Position numbers and translations under genes: made by a program | Notes under the pieces: generated by a model | Told to the model about the DNA's origin: nothing | What the model saw: the letters and a program-made list of their open reading frames with translations, nothing else | Database searches by the model: none | In this document: piece by piece, positions 23,310-32,082 of the stretch | Layout of the letters: each line of letters opens with the position of its first letter | Position numbering within the stretch: the first letter of the stretch is position 1 | DNA from: Pararhodobacter sp. | Lineage (GTDB): Bacteria; Pseudomonadota; Alphaproteobacteria; Rhodobacterales; Rhodobacteraceae | Length of the DNA stretch: 32,304 nt | NCBI GenBank assembly: GCA_020832665.1 | Contig: JAFIEG010000045.1 | Location: 1-32,304 of the forward strand | Reading direction: 5' to 3'

Positions 23310-24689
23310 ATGCCTCAGGACAGCCCGCTCAACCCGCCCGATCTGCGCCCCGATATCGCGCCGCGCGCGCACATCGCCCGCTCAACCCGCACGGGCCAGC
23401 CGACTATCGGCATGGTCTCGCTCGGCTGCCCCAAGGCGCTGGTCGATTCCGAGCGCATCCTCACAAGGCTGCGCGCCGAGGGCTATGCCATCAGCCCCGA
23501 TTACGCCGGCGCCGATGCGGTCATCGTCAATACCTGCGGCTTTCTCGATTCGGCCAAGGCCGAAAGCCTGGAAGCGATCGGCGAGGCGCTGACCGAGAAT
23601 GGCCGCGTCATCGTGACCGGCTGCCTGGGCGCCGAGCCCGATTACATCACCGGCGCCCATCCGCGCGTTCTGGCCGTCACCGGACCGCACCAGTACGAGC
23701 GGGTGCTCGATGCCGTCCACGCCGCCGTGCCGCCTTCGCCCGATCCGTTCGTCGATCTGCTGCCGCCCGCGGGCGTGAAGCTCACCCCGCGCCATTACAG
23801 CTATCTGAAGATTTCCGAGGGCTGTAACCACAAATGCCGCTTTTGCATCATCCCTGACATGCGCGGGCGCCTGCAAAGCCGCCCCGCCCATGCCATCATT
23901 CGCGAGGCCGAGAAGCTGGTCGCGGCCGGGGTGCGCGAGCTTCTGGTCATCAGCCAGGACACTTCGGCCTATGGGGTTGATCTGAAACATGGCCTTGAGC
24001 GCGGCCACCGCGCCCATATCACCGATCTGGTGCGCGATCTGGGCTCGCTGGGCGCCTGGCTGCGGTTGCATTACGTCTATCCCTACCCGCATGTGCGCGA
24101 GCTGATCCCGCTGATGGCAGAAGGTCTGGTGCTGCCCTATCTGGATATCCCCTTCCAGCACGCTCATCCCGATACTCTGAAACGCATGGCGCGGCCCGCG
24201 GCGGCGGCGAAGACGCTTGACGAGATCGCAAGCTGGCGCGCCATCTGTCCCGATATCGCGCTGCGCTCGACCTTCATTGTGGGCTTTCCCGGCGAGAGCG
24301 AGGCCGAATTCCAGACATTGCTCGACTGGCTTGACGAGGCGCAGCTCGACCGCGTGGGCTGCTTCAAATACGAGAACGTCGCCGGGGCGCGTTCGAACGA
24401 TTTGCCGGGCCATTTGCCCGAGGAAGTCAAGCAGGATCGCTGGGAACGCTTCATGGAAAAGGCGCAGGCCATATCCGAGGCGAAGCTTGCGGCGAAGGTC
24501 GGGCGGCGGCTGCAGGTGATCGTTGATGAGGTCGATGACGAGGGCGCCACCTGCCGAACCATGGCCGACGCGCCCGAGATCGACGGCAATCTGTTCATCG
24601 ATGAGGGTTTCAATGGGCTGGCGGCGGGTGACATCGTCACCGTGACGGTCGAGGAGGCCGGCGAATACGATCTCTGGGGTCGGCTTTAA
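23310..24689 (+). CDS. rimO: Ribosomal protein S12 methylthiotransferase RimO
   Basis: This is a 459-residue radical-SAM methylthiotransferase that modifies the conserved Asp of ribosomal protein S12. The N-terminal UPF0004 domain holds the second cluster's cysteines in [27 protein letters not shown] and [10 protein letters not shown]. The radical-SAM motif C-x3-C-x2-C is in [20 protein letters not shown]-terminal TRAM domain ends in EYDLWGRL, and the LGCPK/IIPDMRG pattern separates RimO from MiaB. The start is 23310 or the in-frame ATG at 23301; both have weak ribosome-binding sites. The upstream frame to 23127 is non-coding in appearance. Confidence 0.95.
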   Translation: MPQDSPLNPPDLRPDIAPRAHIARSTRTGQPTIGMVSLGCPKALVDSERILTRLRAEGYAISPDYAGADAVIVNTCGFLDSAKAESLEAIGEALTENGRVIVTGCLGAEPDYITGAHPRVLAVTGPHQYERVLDAVHAAVPPSPDPFVDLLPPAGVKLTPRHYSYLKISEGCNHKCRFCIIPDMRGRLQSRPAHAIIREAEKLVAAGVRELLVISQDTSAYGVDLKHGLERGHRAHITDLVRDLGSLGAWLRLHYVYPYPHVRELIPLMAEGLVLPYLDIPFQHAHPDTLKRMARPAAAAKTLDEIASWRAICPDIALRSTFIVGFPGESEAEFQTLLDWLDEAQLDRVGCFKYENVAGARSNDLPGHLPEEVKQDRWERFMEKAQAISEAKLAAKVGRRLQVIVDEVDDEGATCRTMADAPEIDGNLFIDEGFNGLAAGDIVTVTVEEAGEYDLWGRL

Positions 24690-24900
24690 CGCGGCGAACA
24701 GCGCCCGCATGCCGCGCTCCTACCCACTTGCCCCGGGCGCCGCGTCACGCCGCGGGGCTGCCCGAGCCGGCGCAGGGGCGGCCATATCATTCAGGGACCG
24801 GAACCGGCCAGACCGATCTGGCATCACCCTGGATATCGCGCCAGGAATGGCCGGCCCGGCGTTCGGTACCCCGCCGCCCCCGCCCGCCTGGTTTATCCGC

Positions 24901-24928
24901 TTGCGCCGGGGCCGGCAGCGCCTATTGT
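24901..24928 (+). promoter_or_regulatory. Candidate promoter for the PPDK-like gene
   Basis: TTGCGC (24901-24906) and TATTGT (24923-24928) are separated by 16 bases. They would give a leader of roughly 30 bases before the ATG at 24964. This is a sequence match only. The rest of the 274-base gap after rimO is GC-rich with no other signal I can support. Confidence 0.4.
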
Positions 24929-24963
24929 GCGCCCCAGCGACGACCGCGCCCGGAGACCGAGCG

Positions 24964-27540
24964 ATGCCCCGACGCAGTGCGACCCATCTTAGCCTGCTGG
25001 ATTATTCCGAGATCACCAACTCGGCGCCCATCGCGCTGCGCAGTCATGGCTGGCGCGCGAAATGCCTGCAGCGGCTGGTGCGGCTTGATCTGCCGGTGCC
25101 GCGCACGGTGGCGCTTTCCTTCGCCACGGTGCATGCCATCGCTGCCGGCCAGAGCCTGAACATGGCCGCGCTGATGGGCAAATTCGAAACGGGCCAGCTA
25201 CTGTCGGTGCGCCCCTCGCCCGAAAACCCCGACTGGGGCGGTCCCGGGGCGATCCTCAATATCGGCATGAATGACGAGCGCCACGCCGAAATCGCGCAGG
25301 CGCATGGCGAGAAGGTGGCGACGGCGCTCTATTTCGCTTTCGTGCAGTCCTACGCCCAGCATGTGGCACGGCTCGACGCCGACATGTTTGACACCCCCGA
25401 GCCCGGCGAGGCGGCGCTCAAGGCGGCGCTCAACGAGTACGAGAAGGAGATGGAAGAGCCCTTCCCGCAAGACCCGGCCTATCAGCTGGCCGAGGTGCTG
25501 CGCTCGATGGCGCGGGCATGGGAGGGCACTTCGGCACGGCTCTTGCGCCAGGCCAAGGGCGCCCCGGCCGAGGCCGGGCTGGGGCTGGTTGTGCAGGCCA
25601 TGGCCGGGGGCTTCGGGGCCGGCGATTCGGGCGCCGGGGTGATCCAGTTCATCGATCCGGTGACCGGCACGCCGCAGGTGACCGGGCGCTTTGCCATGCA
25701 CGGCCAGGGGCGCGAGGCGATCTCGGACAACCCGCAGGCGCTCTATCTGACCCATGACAAGAGGGGCCCCTCGCTGGAAGAGCGCGAGCCGGGGCTGTTC
25801 GCCGATCTGCTGCGCTTCGGCGCCATCTGCCGCGAAAAGCTGCGCGAGGAAATGCAGATCGAATTCACCATCGAAAACGGCAAGCTGTGGGTGCTCGATG
25901 CGCTGAAGGTGCAGCGCTCCAGCCGCGCGGCGGTGCGTGTGGCGGTGGCGCTGGCCGAGGATGGCATCATCTCGAAGAAGGAAGCGCTGATGCGCATCAC
26001 CCCGCGCGGGCTGGCCGAACTGCTGCACCGGCAGGTCGATCCGCGCGGCAAGCGCGATGTGCTGGCGCGCGGTATCGCCGCCAGCCCCGGCGCGGCCACC
26101 GGGCGCATCGTTTTCACCTCCACCGCCGCGCAGGCAAGCGCCTCGCGCGACGAGGCCTGCATCCTGGTGCGGCGCGAGACCTCGCCCGAGGACATTCGCG
26201 GCATGCACGCGGCCTCGGCCGTGCTGACCGAGCGCGGCGGCATGACCAGCCATGCGGCGGTGATCGGGCGCGGTCTGGGGCTGCCCTGCGTGGTCGGCGC
26301 AACCGGCGTGCAGGTCGATGCGCGCGCGCGCGAGCTGCGAACGGGGCGGCATGTGCTGGGCGAGGGCGATGTCATCACCATTGACGGCACCACCGGCGAG
26401 GTGCTGCTGGGCGCGGTGGACATGCTCGAGCCGGCGCTCGATGACGCCTTTGCCACGCTGCTGGGCTGGGCTGACAGCTTCCGCGACATTGGCGTGCGCG
26501 CCAATGCCGACACGCCCGCCGATGCCTGCGTGGCGCGCGAGTTCAACGCCGAGGGGATCGGGCTGTGTCGCACCGAGCACATGTTCTTCGAGGATGACCG
26601 GCTGACGGTCATGCGCGAGATGATCTTTGCCGACAGCGCCCCCGATCGCGCCGCCGCGCTGGAGCGGCTTCTGCCGATGCAGCGCTCGGATTTCGTCGAG
26701 CTGTTCGAGATCATGCAGGGCCAGCCGGTCTGCATCCGGCTGTTCGATCCGCCGCTGCACGAGTTCCTGCCCCACACGCGCGAGGGTTTGCGCCAGCTCG
26801 CCGACGCGCTGGACCGGCCGCTCTCCGAGGTCACCCGTCGCGCCGAGGAGCTGGCCGAATTCAACCCCATGCTGGGGCTGCGCGGGGTGCGGCTGGGCGT
26901 GACCATGCCGGAAATCTACGAGATGCAGGCGCGTGCCATCTTCGAGGCGGCGATCGATTCGCGCGAGCGCGGCTTTCCGGTGGTGCCCGAGGTGATGATC
27001 CCGCTGGTCTCGGCCATGCGCGAGGTCGAGTTGGTCAAGGCGCGCATCGATGCCGTGGCGGCGGCGGTGCGCATCGCGCGGGGCACCGGCTTTGATTTCC
27101 GGCTGGGGGTAATGGTGGAAACCCCGCGCGCGGCGCTGCGCGCCGGCGAGATCGCCCAGCACGTCGATTTCCTGTCCTTCGGTACCAACGACCTGACGCA
27201 AATGACATACGGCCTGTCGCGCGACGATGCCGGGCGATTCATGTCCATCTATGTGCAAAGCGGCGTCTTTGCCGAAGACCCCTTTCATGTGCTCGATACC
27301 GAAGGGGTGGGCGAGCTGTTGCTCATCGCCGCCGAGCGCGGGCGCAAGGCGCGACCGGGGTTGATGCTGTCGATCTGCGGCGAGCATGGCGGCAGCCCCG
27401 AATCGATCGCGTTCTGCCGCGCGGCGGGGTTCGATTATGTGTCGTGTTCGTCGTTTCGGGTGCCGGTGGCGCGGCTCGCGGCGGCGCAGCTGGCCATCGG
27501 TGGGCGCGATGAAAAGGAAGCCATCCCCGAACTGCGCTGA
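24964..27540 (+). CDS. PPDK-like PEP-utilising protein with degenerate ATP-grasp domain
   Basis: This is an 858-residue protein with the three-part layout of pyruvate, phosphate dikinase. The central phospho-His domain is intact: TERGGMTSHAAVIGRGLGLP, with H430. The C-terminal PEP/pyruvate barrel is also intact, with GIGLCRTEHMFF, CIRLFDPPLHEFLP, LSFGTNDLTQMTYGLSRDDA and the catalytic Cys in DYVSCSSFRVPVARLAAAQ (C828). The N-terminal ATP-grasp domain is altered. The Gly-Gly-Lys-Gly motif is gone, NAQGEDVVAG is replaced by HGQGREAISD, and the Q-T-R catalytic motif reads D-A-L (312-314). It is therefore probably not a normal PPDK; related proteins are usually named only 'PEP-binding protein'. 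The start at 24964 has GGAG 8 bases upstream; 85 codons further upstream are low-complexity and not used. Confidence 0.85.
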   Translation: MPRRSATHLSLLDYSEITNSAPIALRSHGWRAKCLQRLVRLDLPVPRTVALSFATVHAIAAGQSLNMAALMGKFETGQLLSVRPSPENPDWGGPGAILNIGMNDERHAEIAQAHGEKVATALYFAFVQSYAQHVARLDADMFDTPEPGEAALKAALNEYEKEMEEPFPQDPAYQLAEVLRSMARAWEGTSARLLRQAKGAPAEAGLGLVVQAMAGGFGAGDSGAGVIQFIDPVTGTPQVTGRFAMHGQGREAISDNPQALYLTHDKRGPSLEEREPGLFADLLRFGAICREKLREEMQIEFTIENGKLWVLDALKVQRSSRAAVRVAVALAEDGIISKKEALMRITPRGLAELLHRQVDPRGKRDVLARGIAASPGAATGRIVFTSTAAQASASRDEACILVRRETSPEDIRGMHAASAVLTERGGMTSHAAVIGRGLGLPCVVGATGVQVDARARELRTGRHVLGEGDVITIDGTTGEVLLGAVDMLEPALDDAFATLLGWADSFRDIGVRANADTPADACVAREFNAEGIGLCRTEHMFFEDDRLTVMREMIFADSAPDRAAALERLLPMQRSDFVELFEIMQGQPVCIRLFDPPLHEFLPHTREGLRQLADALDRPLSEVTRRAEELAEFNPMLGLRGVRLGVTMPEIYEMQARAIFEAAIDSRERGFPVVPEVMIPLVSAMREVELVKARIDAVAAAVRIARGTGFDFRLGVMVETPRAALRAGEIAQHVDFLSFGTNDLTQMTYGLSRDDAGRFMSIYVQSGVFAEDPFHVLDTEGVGELLLIAAERGRKARPGLMLSICGEHGGSPESIAFCRAAGFDYVSCSSFRVPVARLAAAQLAIGGRDEKEAIPELR

Positions 27541-27911
27541 TCGGGCCGGACGGGCTTCCTTGGTGCCGTTGCGGCCATGCCGTCCGTTCCGGCAGCGCCT
27601 GTCGGGTAGGCCTGATACCAAATCCGCCTGATCGATACTGGTACCCGGGCTTGCATGCCGGCCCAGCTGCCGGCACTGCCAGCGTTCGCAAGGCGCGCGG
27701 ATGGGTGGGAGCGCGGCTTGCGCGCGCTCTCGAGCATGTCGCGAAAAACCGGAAACCGGTTTTCGTTCCTCGGACTTGCGACAGAAAATGGCCATCGCGC
27801 CCGGCATCACGCCAAAGGCGTGCCTTCACTGCGACCATGCTTTGGGCGTGCTTTTGCCACGACGGCGGTCGCTGGCCGTGCCCCAACCGATGCAAGTAAC
27901 CGAGGGCGGTT
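27541..27911. repeat. 371-base gene-free region with mosaic extragenic repeat
   Basis: This lies between the converging PPDK-like gene and lexA. It contains a strong hairpin, CGAAAAACCGG (27742-27752) and CCGGTTTTCG (27756-27765), set in GAGCATGTCGCGAAAAACC. This is a form that, from memory, recurs between genes in alphaproteobacteria. A second piece, GATACCAAATCCGCCTGATC (from 27614), with a TACCA/TGGTA dyad, has the same look. Open frames through the region have no recognisable domain. The hairpin may also terminate one or both genes. Confidence 0.5.
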
Positions 27912-28610
27912 TCAGTAGCTGCGGATCAGCCCCACAAGCCGGCCTTGCACCTGCACCTGATCATCGCGCAGCAGACGCGTTTCATAGTCGGGGTTGGCTG
28001 CTTCAAGCGCGATCATGCCGCGCTGGCGGCGAAAGCGCTTGAGCGTGGCTTCGTGCCCGTCGACCAGCGCCACCACGATATCGCCATTCTCGGCTGTGTC
28101 TTGCTCGCGGATCACCACGATATCGCCGTCATTGATGCCGGCATCGATCATCGAGTCGCCCTGCACCTCGAGCGCGAAATGCTGCCCCTTGCCCGAAAGC
28201 AGCGAGCCGGGCACGGCGACGCTGTGCGAAATTTCCGAGATCGCCTCGATCGGGGTGCCGGCGGCGATGCGGCCCATGACCGGCAGTTCCATCGCCTGCG
28301 CCTCTTGCCCCGACGAGGGCGCCGCCTGCTGCTGACGGGCCGGACGCGGGCGAGCGCCGCCCTCGACAACACGCGGCGTGAAGCGCTGTTCCATCGATTC
28401 GGGCATGCGGATCACCTCGATCGCGCGGGCGCGATGGGCCAGGCGCCGGATGAAGCCGCGTTCCTCCAGCGCTGTGATCAGCCGGTGGATGCCGGATTTC
28501 GAGCGCAGGTTGAGCGCATCCTTCATCTCGTCGAAGGAGGGCGGCACGCCATCGCGCTGCAGACGGGTCTGGATGAGTTCGAGAAGTTCAAGCTGCTTGC
28601 GGGTCAACAT
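27912..28610 (-). CDS. lexA: SOS repressor LexA
   Basis: This is a 232-residue repressor of the DNA-damage response. The N-terminal winged-helix DNA-binding domain (about 1-68; [20 protein letters not shown]) is followed by a linker. Next comes the self-cleavage site Ala117-Gly118 (GRIAAGTP), then the S24 peptidase fold with the catalytic Ser153 (GDSMIDAGI) and Lys191 (HEATLKRF). All functional residues are intact. It is the last gene of the trpC-moaC-moeA-lexA unit but has its own 84-base upstream gap with three phased GTTC half-sites, so it can be autoregulated separately. AGGGG lies about 10 bases before the ATG. Confidence 0.97.
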   Translation of the reverse strand: MLTRKQLELLELIQTRLQRDGVPPSFDEMKDALNLRSKSGIHRLITALEERGFIRRLAHRARAIEVIRMPESMEQRFTPRVVEGGARPRPARQQQAAPSSGQEAQAMELPVMGRIAAGTPIEAISEISHSVAVPGSLLSGKGQHFALEVQGDSMIDAGINDGDIVVIREQDTAENGDIVVALVDGHEATLKRFRRQRGMIALEAANPDYETRLLRDDQVQVQGRLVGLIRSY

Positions 28611-28658
28611 GCGCGGAATTCCCCTTGCGGTAGAGTCAGCCCGAGGCTGGCCGAGAAA

Positions 28659-28684
28659 GTTCCCGCAACGTTCTACATGTGTTC
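28659..28684 (-). promoter_or_regulatory. Tandem overlapping SOS boxes upstream of lexA
   Basis: On the + strand the sequence is GTTC-N7-GTTC-N7-GTTC, with half-sites at 28659-28662, 28670-28673 and 28681-28684, each exactly 11 bases apart. GTTC-N7-GTTC is the established alphaproteobacterial LexA operator, so two overlapping sites share the middle half-site. They lie 49-74 bases before the lexA start and right after the moeA stop, which fits lexA autoregulation. Confidence 0.9.
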
Positions 28685-28694
28685 TTTCTGTCCG

Positions 28695-29873
28695 TCAAGC
28701 ATTTATCGGAATATAGCGTATCTCGCCGCCGGCCTTTCGGGCCGGATCATGCACCGGGCGAACAAGCAGCGCATCGGCGCCAGCCAGCACGCCCAGAAGC
28801 GCGCTGTCCTGGCTGGCGAAGGGGCGGATCTGCCCTTCGGGTTCGAGCCGGGCGCGCATGTAATGGGCGCGCGGGCCGTTGGCAGGCAGATCCTCGGCCA
28901 GGATCGCGCGGCGCGTGGGCGCGGGCAGGGCGCCAAGCCCCTGCAGCGCGCGCAGCGCCGGCAGCAGAAACAGCGTGGCGGTGACAATGGCCGAGACCGG
29001 GTTGCCCGGCAGGCCCAGCATCAGCGCATCGAACAGCCGCCCGGCCATGAGCGGCTTGCCCGGGCGCATGGCGAGCTTGTAGAAGGCGCGGCTTGCGCCC
29101 AGTTCCGCCGAGACCGGCGCCACCAGATCGTGATCGCCTACCGAGGCGCCGCCGATGGTGACGATCACATCCGCCCCGCGCGCCATTTCGAACACCGCGC
29201 GCAGATGCGCCTTGTCGTCGCGGGCGATGGGCAGAAGCCGCGCCTCGGCGCCCTCGGCCTCGGCCATCGCCTTGAGCGCAAAGCCGTTCGAGGCGATGAT
29301 CTGATCTGCGTGCGGCTCTTCGCCGGGCATGACCAGTTCGTCGCCGGTGGCGATGATCGCCACCACCGGGCGGCGGCTGACTGCAACCTCGGGCACATTC
29401 ATCGCCGCCAGCAGCGCCAGATCGACCGGGCGCAGCCGGCGCGGGGCGCTGAGCCGGTCACCGGCGCGGAAATCGGCGCCCATGGGGCGGACATGGCGCG
29501 GCTCTTCGGCGCCTTCGTTGAGGATGATATGATTGTCTTCGCGCGTGACATTTTCCTGGATTACGACGCGATCGGCGCCCTCGGGCATCGGCGCGCCGGT
29601 GAAGATGCGCGCCGCCTCGCCCGGCCCTACGCGGCCGTCGAATGCATGCCCCGCCCCGGCCTCGCCGATGACGCGCAGCCGCGCCCCCGCCGGCGCCGGG
29701 CCGCAAAGCGCGTAGCCATCCATCGCCGAGGCGGCAAAAGGCGGCTGGTCGCGCTGCGCCTGGGCCGGCGCCAGCATCACCCGCCCAGCCGCCTCGATCA
29801 GCGCCACGCGCTCTTGCGGCAGCGGCGCGCACAGCGCGAATACCTTTGCCAGGGCTTCCTCGACTGTGATCAT
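28695..29873 (-). CDS. moeA: Molybdopterin molybdotransferase
   Basis: This is a 392-residue enzyme that inserts molybdate into adenylated molybdopterin, the final step of molybdenum cofactor synthesis. Recognisable elements are the start [40 protein letters not shown], the substrate-binding [14 protein letters not shown] and [11 protein letters not shown], and a C-terminal domain IV. The length fits the family. The start overlaps the moaC stop (ATGA). Only moaC accompanies it here; the other mo genes are elsewhere. Confidence 0.96.
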   Translation of the reverse strand: MITVEEALAKVFALCAPLPQERVALIEAAGRVMLAPAQAQRDQPPFAASAMDGYALCGPAPAGARLRVIGEAGAGHAFDGRVGPGEAARIFTGAPMPEGADRVVIQENVTREDNHIILNEGAEEPRHVRPMGADFRAGDRLSAPRRLRPVDLALLAAMNVPEVAVSRRPVVAIIATGDELVMPGEEPHADQIIASNGFALKAMAEAEGAEARLLPIARDDKAHLRAVFEMARGADVIVTIGGASVGDHDLVAPVSAELGASRAFYKLAMRPGKPLMAGRLFDALMLGLPGNPVSAIVTATLFLLPALRALQGLGALPAPTRRAILAEDLPANGPRAHYMRARLEPEGQIRPFASQDSALLGVLAGADALLVRPVHDPARKAGGEIRYIPINA

Positions 29874-30355
29874 GCGCCCCCCTCGCGCGTGTAGGTGCCG
29901 GATTTGCCGCCCTCCTTGCGCTCGACGGCGATGGCGCCGATCTCCATCGACTTCTCCACGGCCTTGAGCATGTCATAGACGGTCAGGGCGGCCACCGAAA
30001 CGGCGGTCAGCGCCTCCATCTCGACCCCGGTGCGCCCGGTGGTACGCACCTCGGCGCTGATGCGCACGCCCGGCAGCGCCGGGTCGGGAACGAGATCGAG
30101 CGCGACATGGCTCAGCGGCAGCGGGTGGCAAAGCGGGATCAGATCGGCGGTGCGCTTGGCGGCCATGATGCCGGCAAGCCGCGCCACGCCAAGCACATCG
30201 CCCTTCTTGGCCGTGCCTGCGGTGACATGGGCCAGCGTCTCGGGCAGCATGCGCACATGCCCTGAGGCCAGGGCGCGCCGTTCGGTCACCTCCTTGGCGC
30301 CGACATCGACCATATGCGCGCGCCCCTCGGCATCGAAATGAGTCAGACCGGCCAT
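29870..30355 (-). CDS. moaC: Cyclic pyranopterin monophosphate synthase
   Basis: This is a 161-residue enzyme that acts with the radical-SAM protein MoaA to turn GTP into cyclic pyranopterin monophosphate, the first step of molybdenum cofactor synthesis. The family start [19 protein letters not shown], the [19 protein letters not shown] motif, [20 protein letters not shown] and [13 protein letters not shown] are all present, followed by the Gly/Ser-rich end GGKSGTY. It starts three bases after trpC ends and overlaps moeA by four. Confidence 0.97.
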   Translation of the reverse strand: MAGLTHFDAEGRAHMVDVGAKEVTERRALASGHVRMLPETLAHVTAGTAKKGDVLGVARLAGIMAAKRTADLIPLCHPLPLSHVALDLVPDPALPGVRISAEVRTTGRTGVEMEALTAVSVAALTVYDMLKAVEKSMEIGAIAVERKEGGKSGTYTREGGA

Positions 30356-30358
30356 GGC

Positions 30359-31171
30359 TCAGCCCCCCTCGGCGGGCAGCGGTTCGGCCAGAAGCGCGCG
30401 CGTGGCCGCCGCCACATCGCCCCGGCGCATCATGCTTTCGCCGATCAGGAAGCTGCGCGCGCCCACGCGCGCCATCTCGGCCAGATCGGCGGGCGTGAAA
30501 AGCCCGCTTTCGCAGACCATGAGCCGGCCCTCGGGCACATGCGGGGCCAGCGCGCGGGTGGTGTCGAGCGTCACCTCGAACGTGTTGAGATTGCGGTTGT
30601 TGATGCCGATCATGGGCGAGCGCAGCGCCAGCGCGCGGTCGAGTTCAGTGCGGTCATGCACCTCGATGAGCGCATCCATGCCCCAGCCATGGGCAGTTTC
30701 TTCAAGCTCGGCGGCCTGGGCATCCGAGACCGAGGCCATGATGATCAAAATGCAATCGGCCCCCAGCGCACGCGACTGCACCACCTGCCAGGGGTCATAG
30801 AGAAAATCCTTGCGCAGCACGGGCAGGGCGCAGGCTTCGCGCGCGGCGGCGAGATAGGTATCGTCGCCCTGAAAGCTGGGCTTGTCGGTGAGCACCGAAA
30901 GACAGCTGGCGCCGCCCTTCTCATAGGCGCGCGCCAGTGCCGGGACATCGAAATCGGCGCGGATCAGCCCTTTCGAGGGGCTGGCCTTCTTGATCTCGGC
31001 AATCAGCGCGTAGCGGCCTTGCCCGATGGCCGCTTCCAGCGCGCGATGAAAGCCGCGCGGGGCGGGTGCGCGGCGCGCCTGTTCCTCGATCTGCGCAAGC
31101 GGGGTGACGGCCTTCAGCCGGGCGGTATCGGCCAGCTTGTAGGCCTTGATCTGCTCAAGAATGGTGGACAT
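30359..31171 (-). CDS. trpC: Indole-3-glycerol phosphate synthase
   Basis: This is a 270-residue TIM-barrel enzyme that makes indole-glycerol phosphate from CdRP, the product of TrpF, whose gene is at the left end of the window. Visible motifs are [72 protein letters not shown] and [12 protein letters not shown]. The start at 31171 has a strong AAGGAGG 7 bases upstream. It is the first gene of a unit that continues with moaC, moeA and lexA, and it lies divergent from the GDPD gene. Confidence 0.97.
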   Translation of the reverse strand: MSTILEQIKAYKLADTARLKAVTPLAQIEEQARRAPAPRGFHRALEAAIGQGRYALIAEIKKASPSKGLIRADFDVPALARAYEKGGASCLSVLTDKPSFQGDDTYLAAAREACALPVLRKDFLYDPWQVVQSRALGADCILIIMASVSDAQAAELEETAHGWGMDALIEVHDRTELDRALALRSPMIGINNRNLNTFEVTLDTTRALAPHVPEGRLMVCESGLFTPADLAEMARVGARSFLIGESMMRRGDVAAATRALLAEPLPAEGG

Positions 31172-31302
31172 GGGCGGGCCTCCTTGTGCCCGATGTGCTA
31201 CCTTGGAAGGACGCCGAAGGGAAGCCGCAAGCGCCTTGCCGGTGGCTTCGCTGAGTGTTTCGGGCAACGCGGGCGCTGGACAGCGCGCGCGGCATCGCGA
31301 TT

Positions 31303-32082
31303 ATGGGCGCCATGCAACATCGCCGCACTTATCCGTTTCTTGATCGCCCCCTCCCCATCGCTTTCGCCCATCGCGGCGGTTCGCTTGAGGCCGAGGAGAA
31401 CACCATGCCGGCCTTCGCCCATGCGGTGGGGCTGGGTTTCAGCCATGTCGAGCTTGACGTGCACGCCACCGCCGACGGCGTAGTGGTCATCCACCATGAC
31501 CCCACGCTGGAACGCATGACCGGCGACAAGCGCGCCGTGGCCGCGCTCGATTCCGCCGTGCTGGCCGGGCTGCGCACGCATGGCGGGGCCGAGATCCCGC
31601 ATCTGGCGGCGCTGTTCGAGGAATATCCGGCCCTGTGTGTCAATATCGAGGCCAAATCCGATGATGTGGTCGATCCACTGATCGCCCTGATCCGGCGCAT
31701 GGGGGTGATCGATCGTATCTGTGTGGGTTCGTTCAAGCCCGAGCGGGTGGCGCGTCTGCGCGCTGCGCTGGGCGAGGGGCTGTGCTTCTCGCCCGCGCAT
31801 GCCGGCGTGGGGCGGCTGTGGCTGGCGGGCTGCGGGCTGCCGGTGGGTCAGCCAGGTTTTCCTGTGGCACAGGTGCCCGCCGAATATCGCGGCGTGGCGG
31901 TGGTGACGCCGCGTTTCTTACGCGCGGCTCATGCGCGGGGGATACAGGTGCATGTCTGGACAATCGATGAGCGCACTGAGATGGAGCGCCTGCTGGATAT
32001 GGGCGTGGACGGGCTGATGAGCGACCGGCCCACGCTGTTGCGCCAGGTGCTTGAGGAACGCGGGCAATGGAGGGGCGCATGA
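31303..32082 (+). CDS. Glycerophosphodiester phosphodiesterase family protein
   Basis: This is a 259-residue protein of the GDPD family, which splits glycerophosphodiesters into glycerol-3-phosphate and an alcohol. The catalytic signature AHRGGSLEAEENTMPAFAHA is followed by SHVELDVHATADGVVVIHHD, carrying the metal-binding Glu/Asp and second His. NIEAKS, VHVWTIDE and GVDGLMSDRP complete the barrel. There is no signal peptide, so it is probably cytoplasmic. The ATG at 31303 (or 31312) is chosen; ribosome-binding sites are weak, and the GTG at 31255 would run into the trpC leader. Its stop overlaps the next start (ATGA). Confidence 0.9.
   Translation: MGAMQHRRTYPFLDRPLPIAFAHRGGSLEAEENTMPAFAHAVGLGFSHVELDVHATADGVVVIHHDPTLERMTGDKRAVAALDSAVLAGLRTHGGAEIPHLAALFEEYPALCVNIEAKSDDVVDPLIALIRRMGVIDRICVGSFKPERVARLRAALGEGLCFSPAHAGVGRLWLAGCGLPVGQPGFPVAQVPAEYRGVAVVTPRFLRAAHARGIQVHVWTIDERTEMERLLDMGVDGLMSDRPTLLRQVLEERGQWRGA

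Noticed and set aside
24709-24963. 85-codon N-terminal extension of the PPDK-like protein
   Set aside because: Pro/Ala/Arg-rich sequence without similarity to the family; a GGAG site and a candidate promoter favour the start at 24964.
25198-27810. 870-codon open frame antisense to the PPDK-like gene
   Set aside because: GC-rich codon bias leaves the opposite strand open; composition is low-complexity Arg/His/Gln and no family is recognisable, while the + strand carries clear PEP-enzyme motifs.
27945-29894. 649-codon + strand open frame over lexA and moeA
   Set aside because: It is antisense to two complete, motif-bearing genes and has no recognisable domain.
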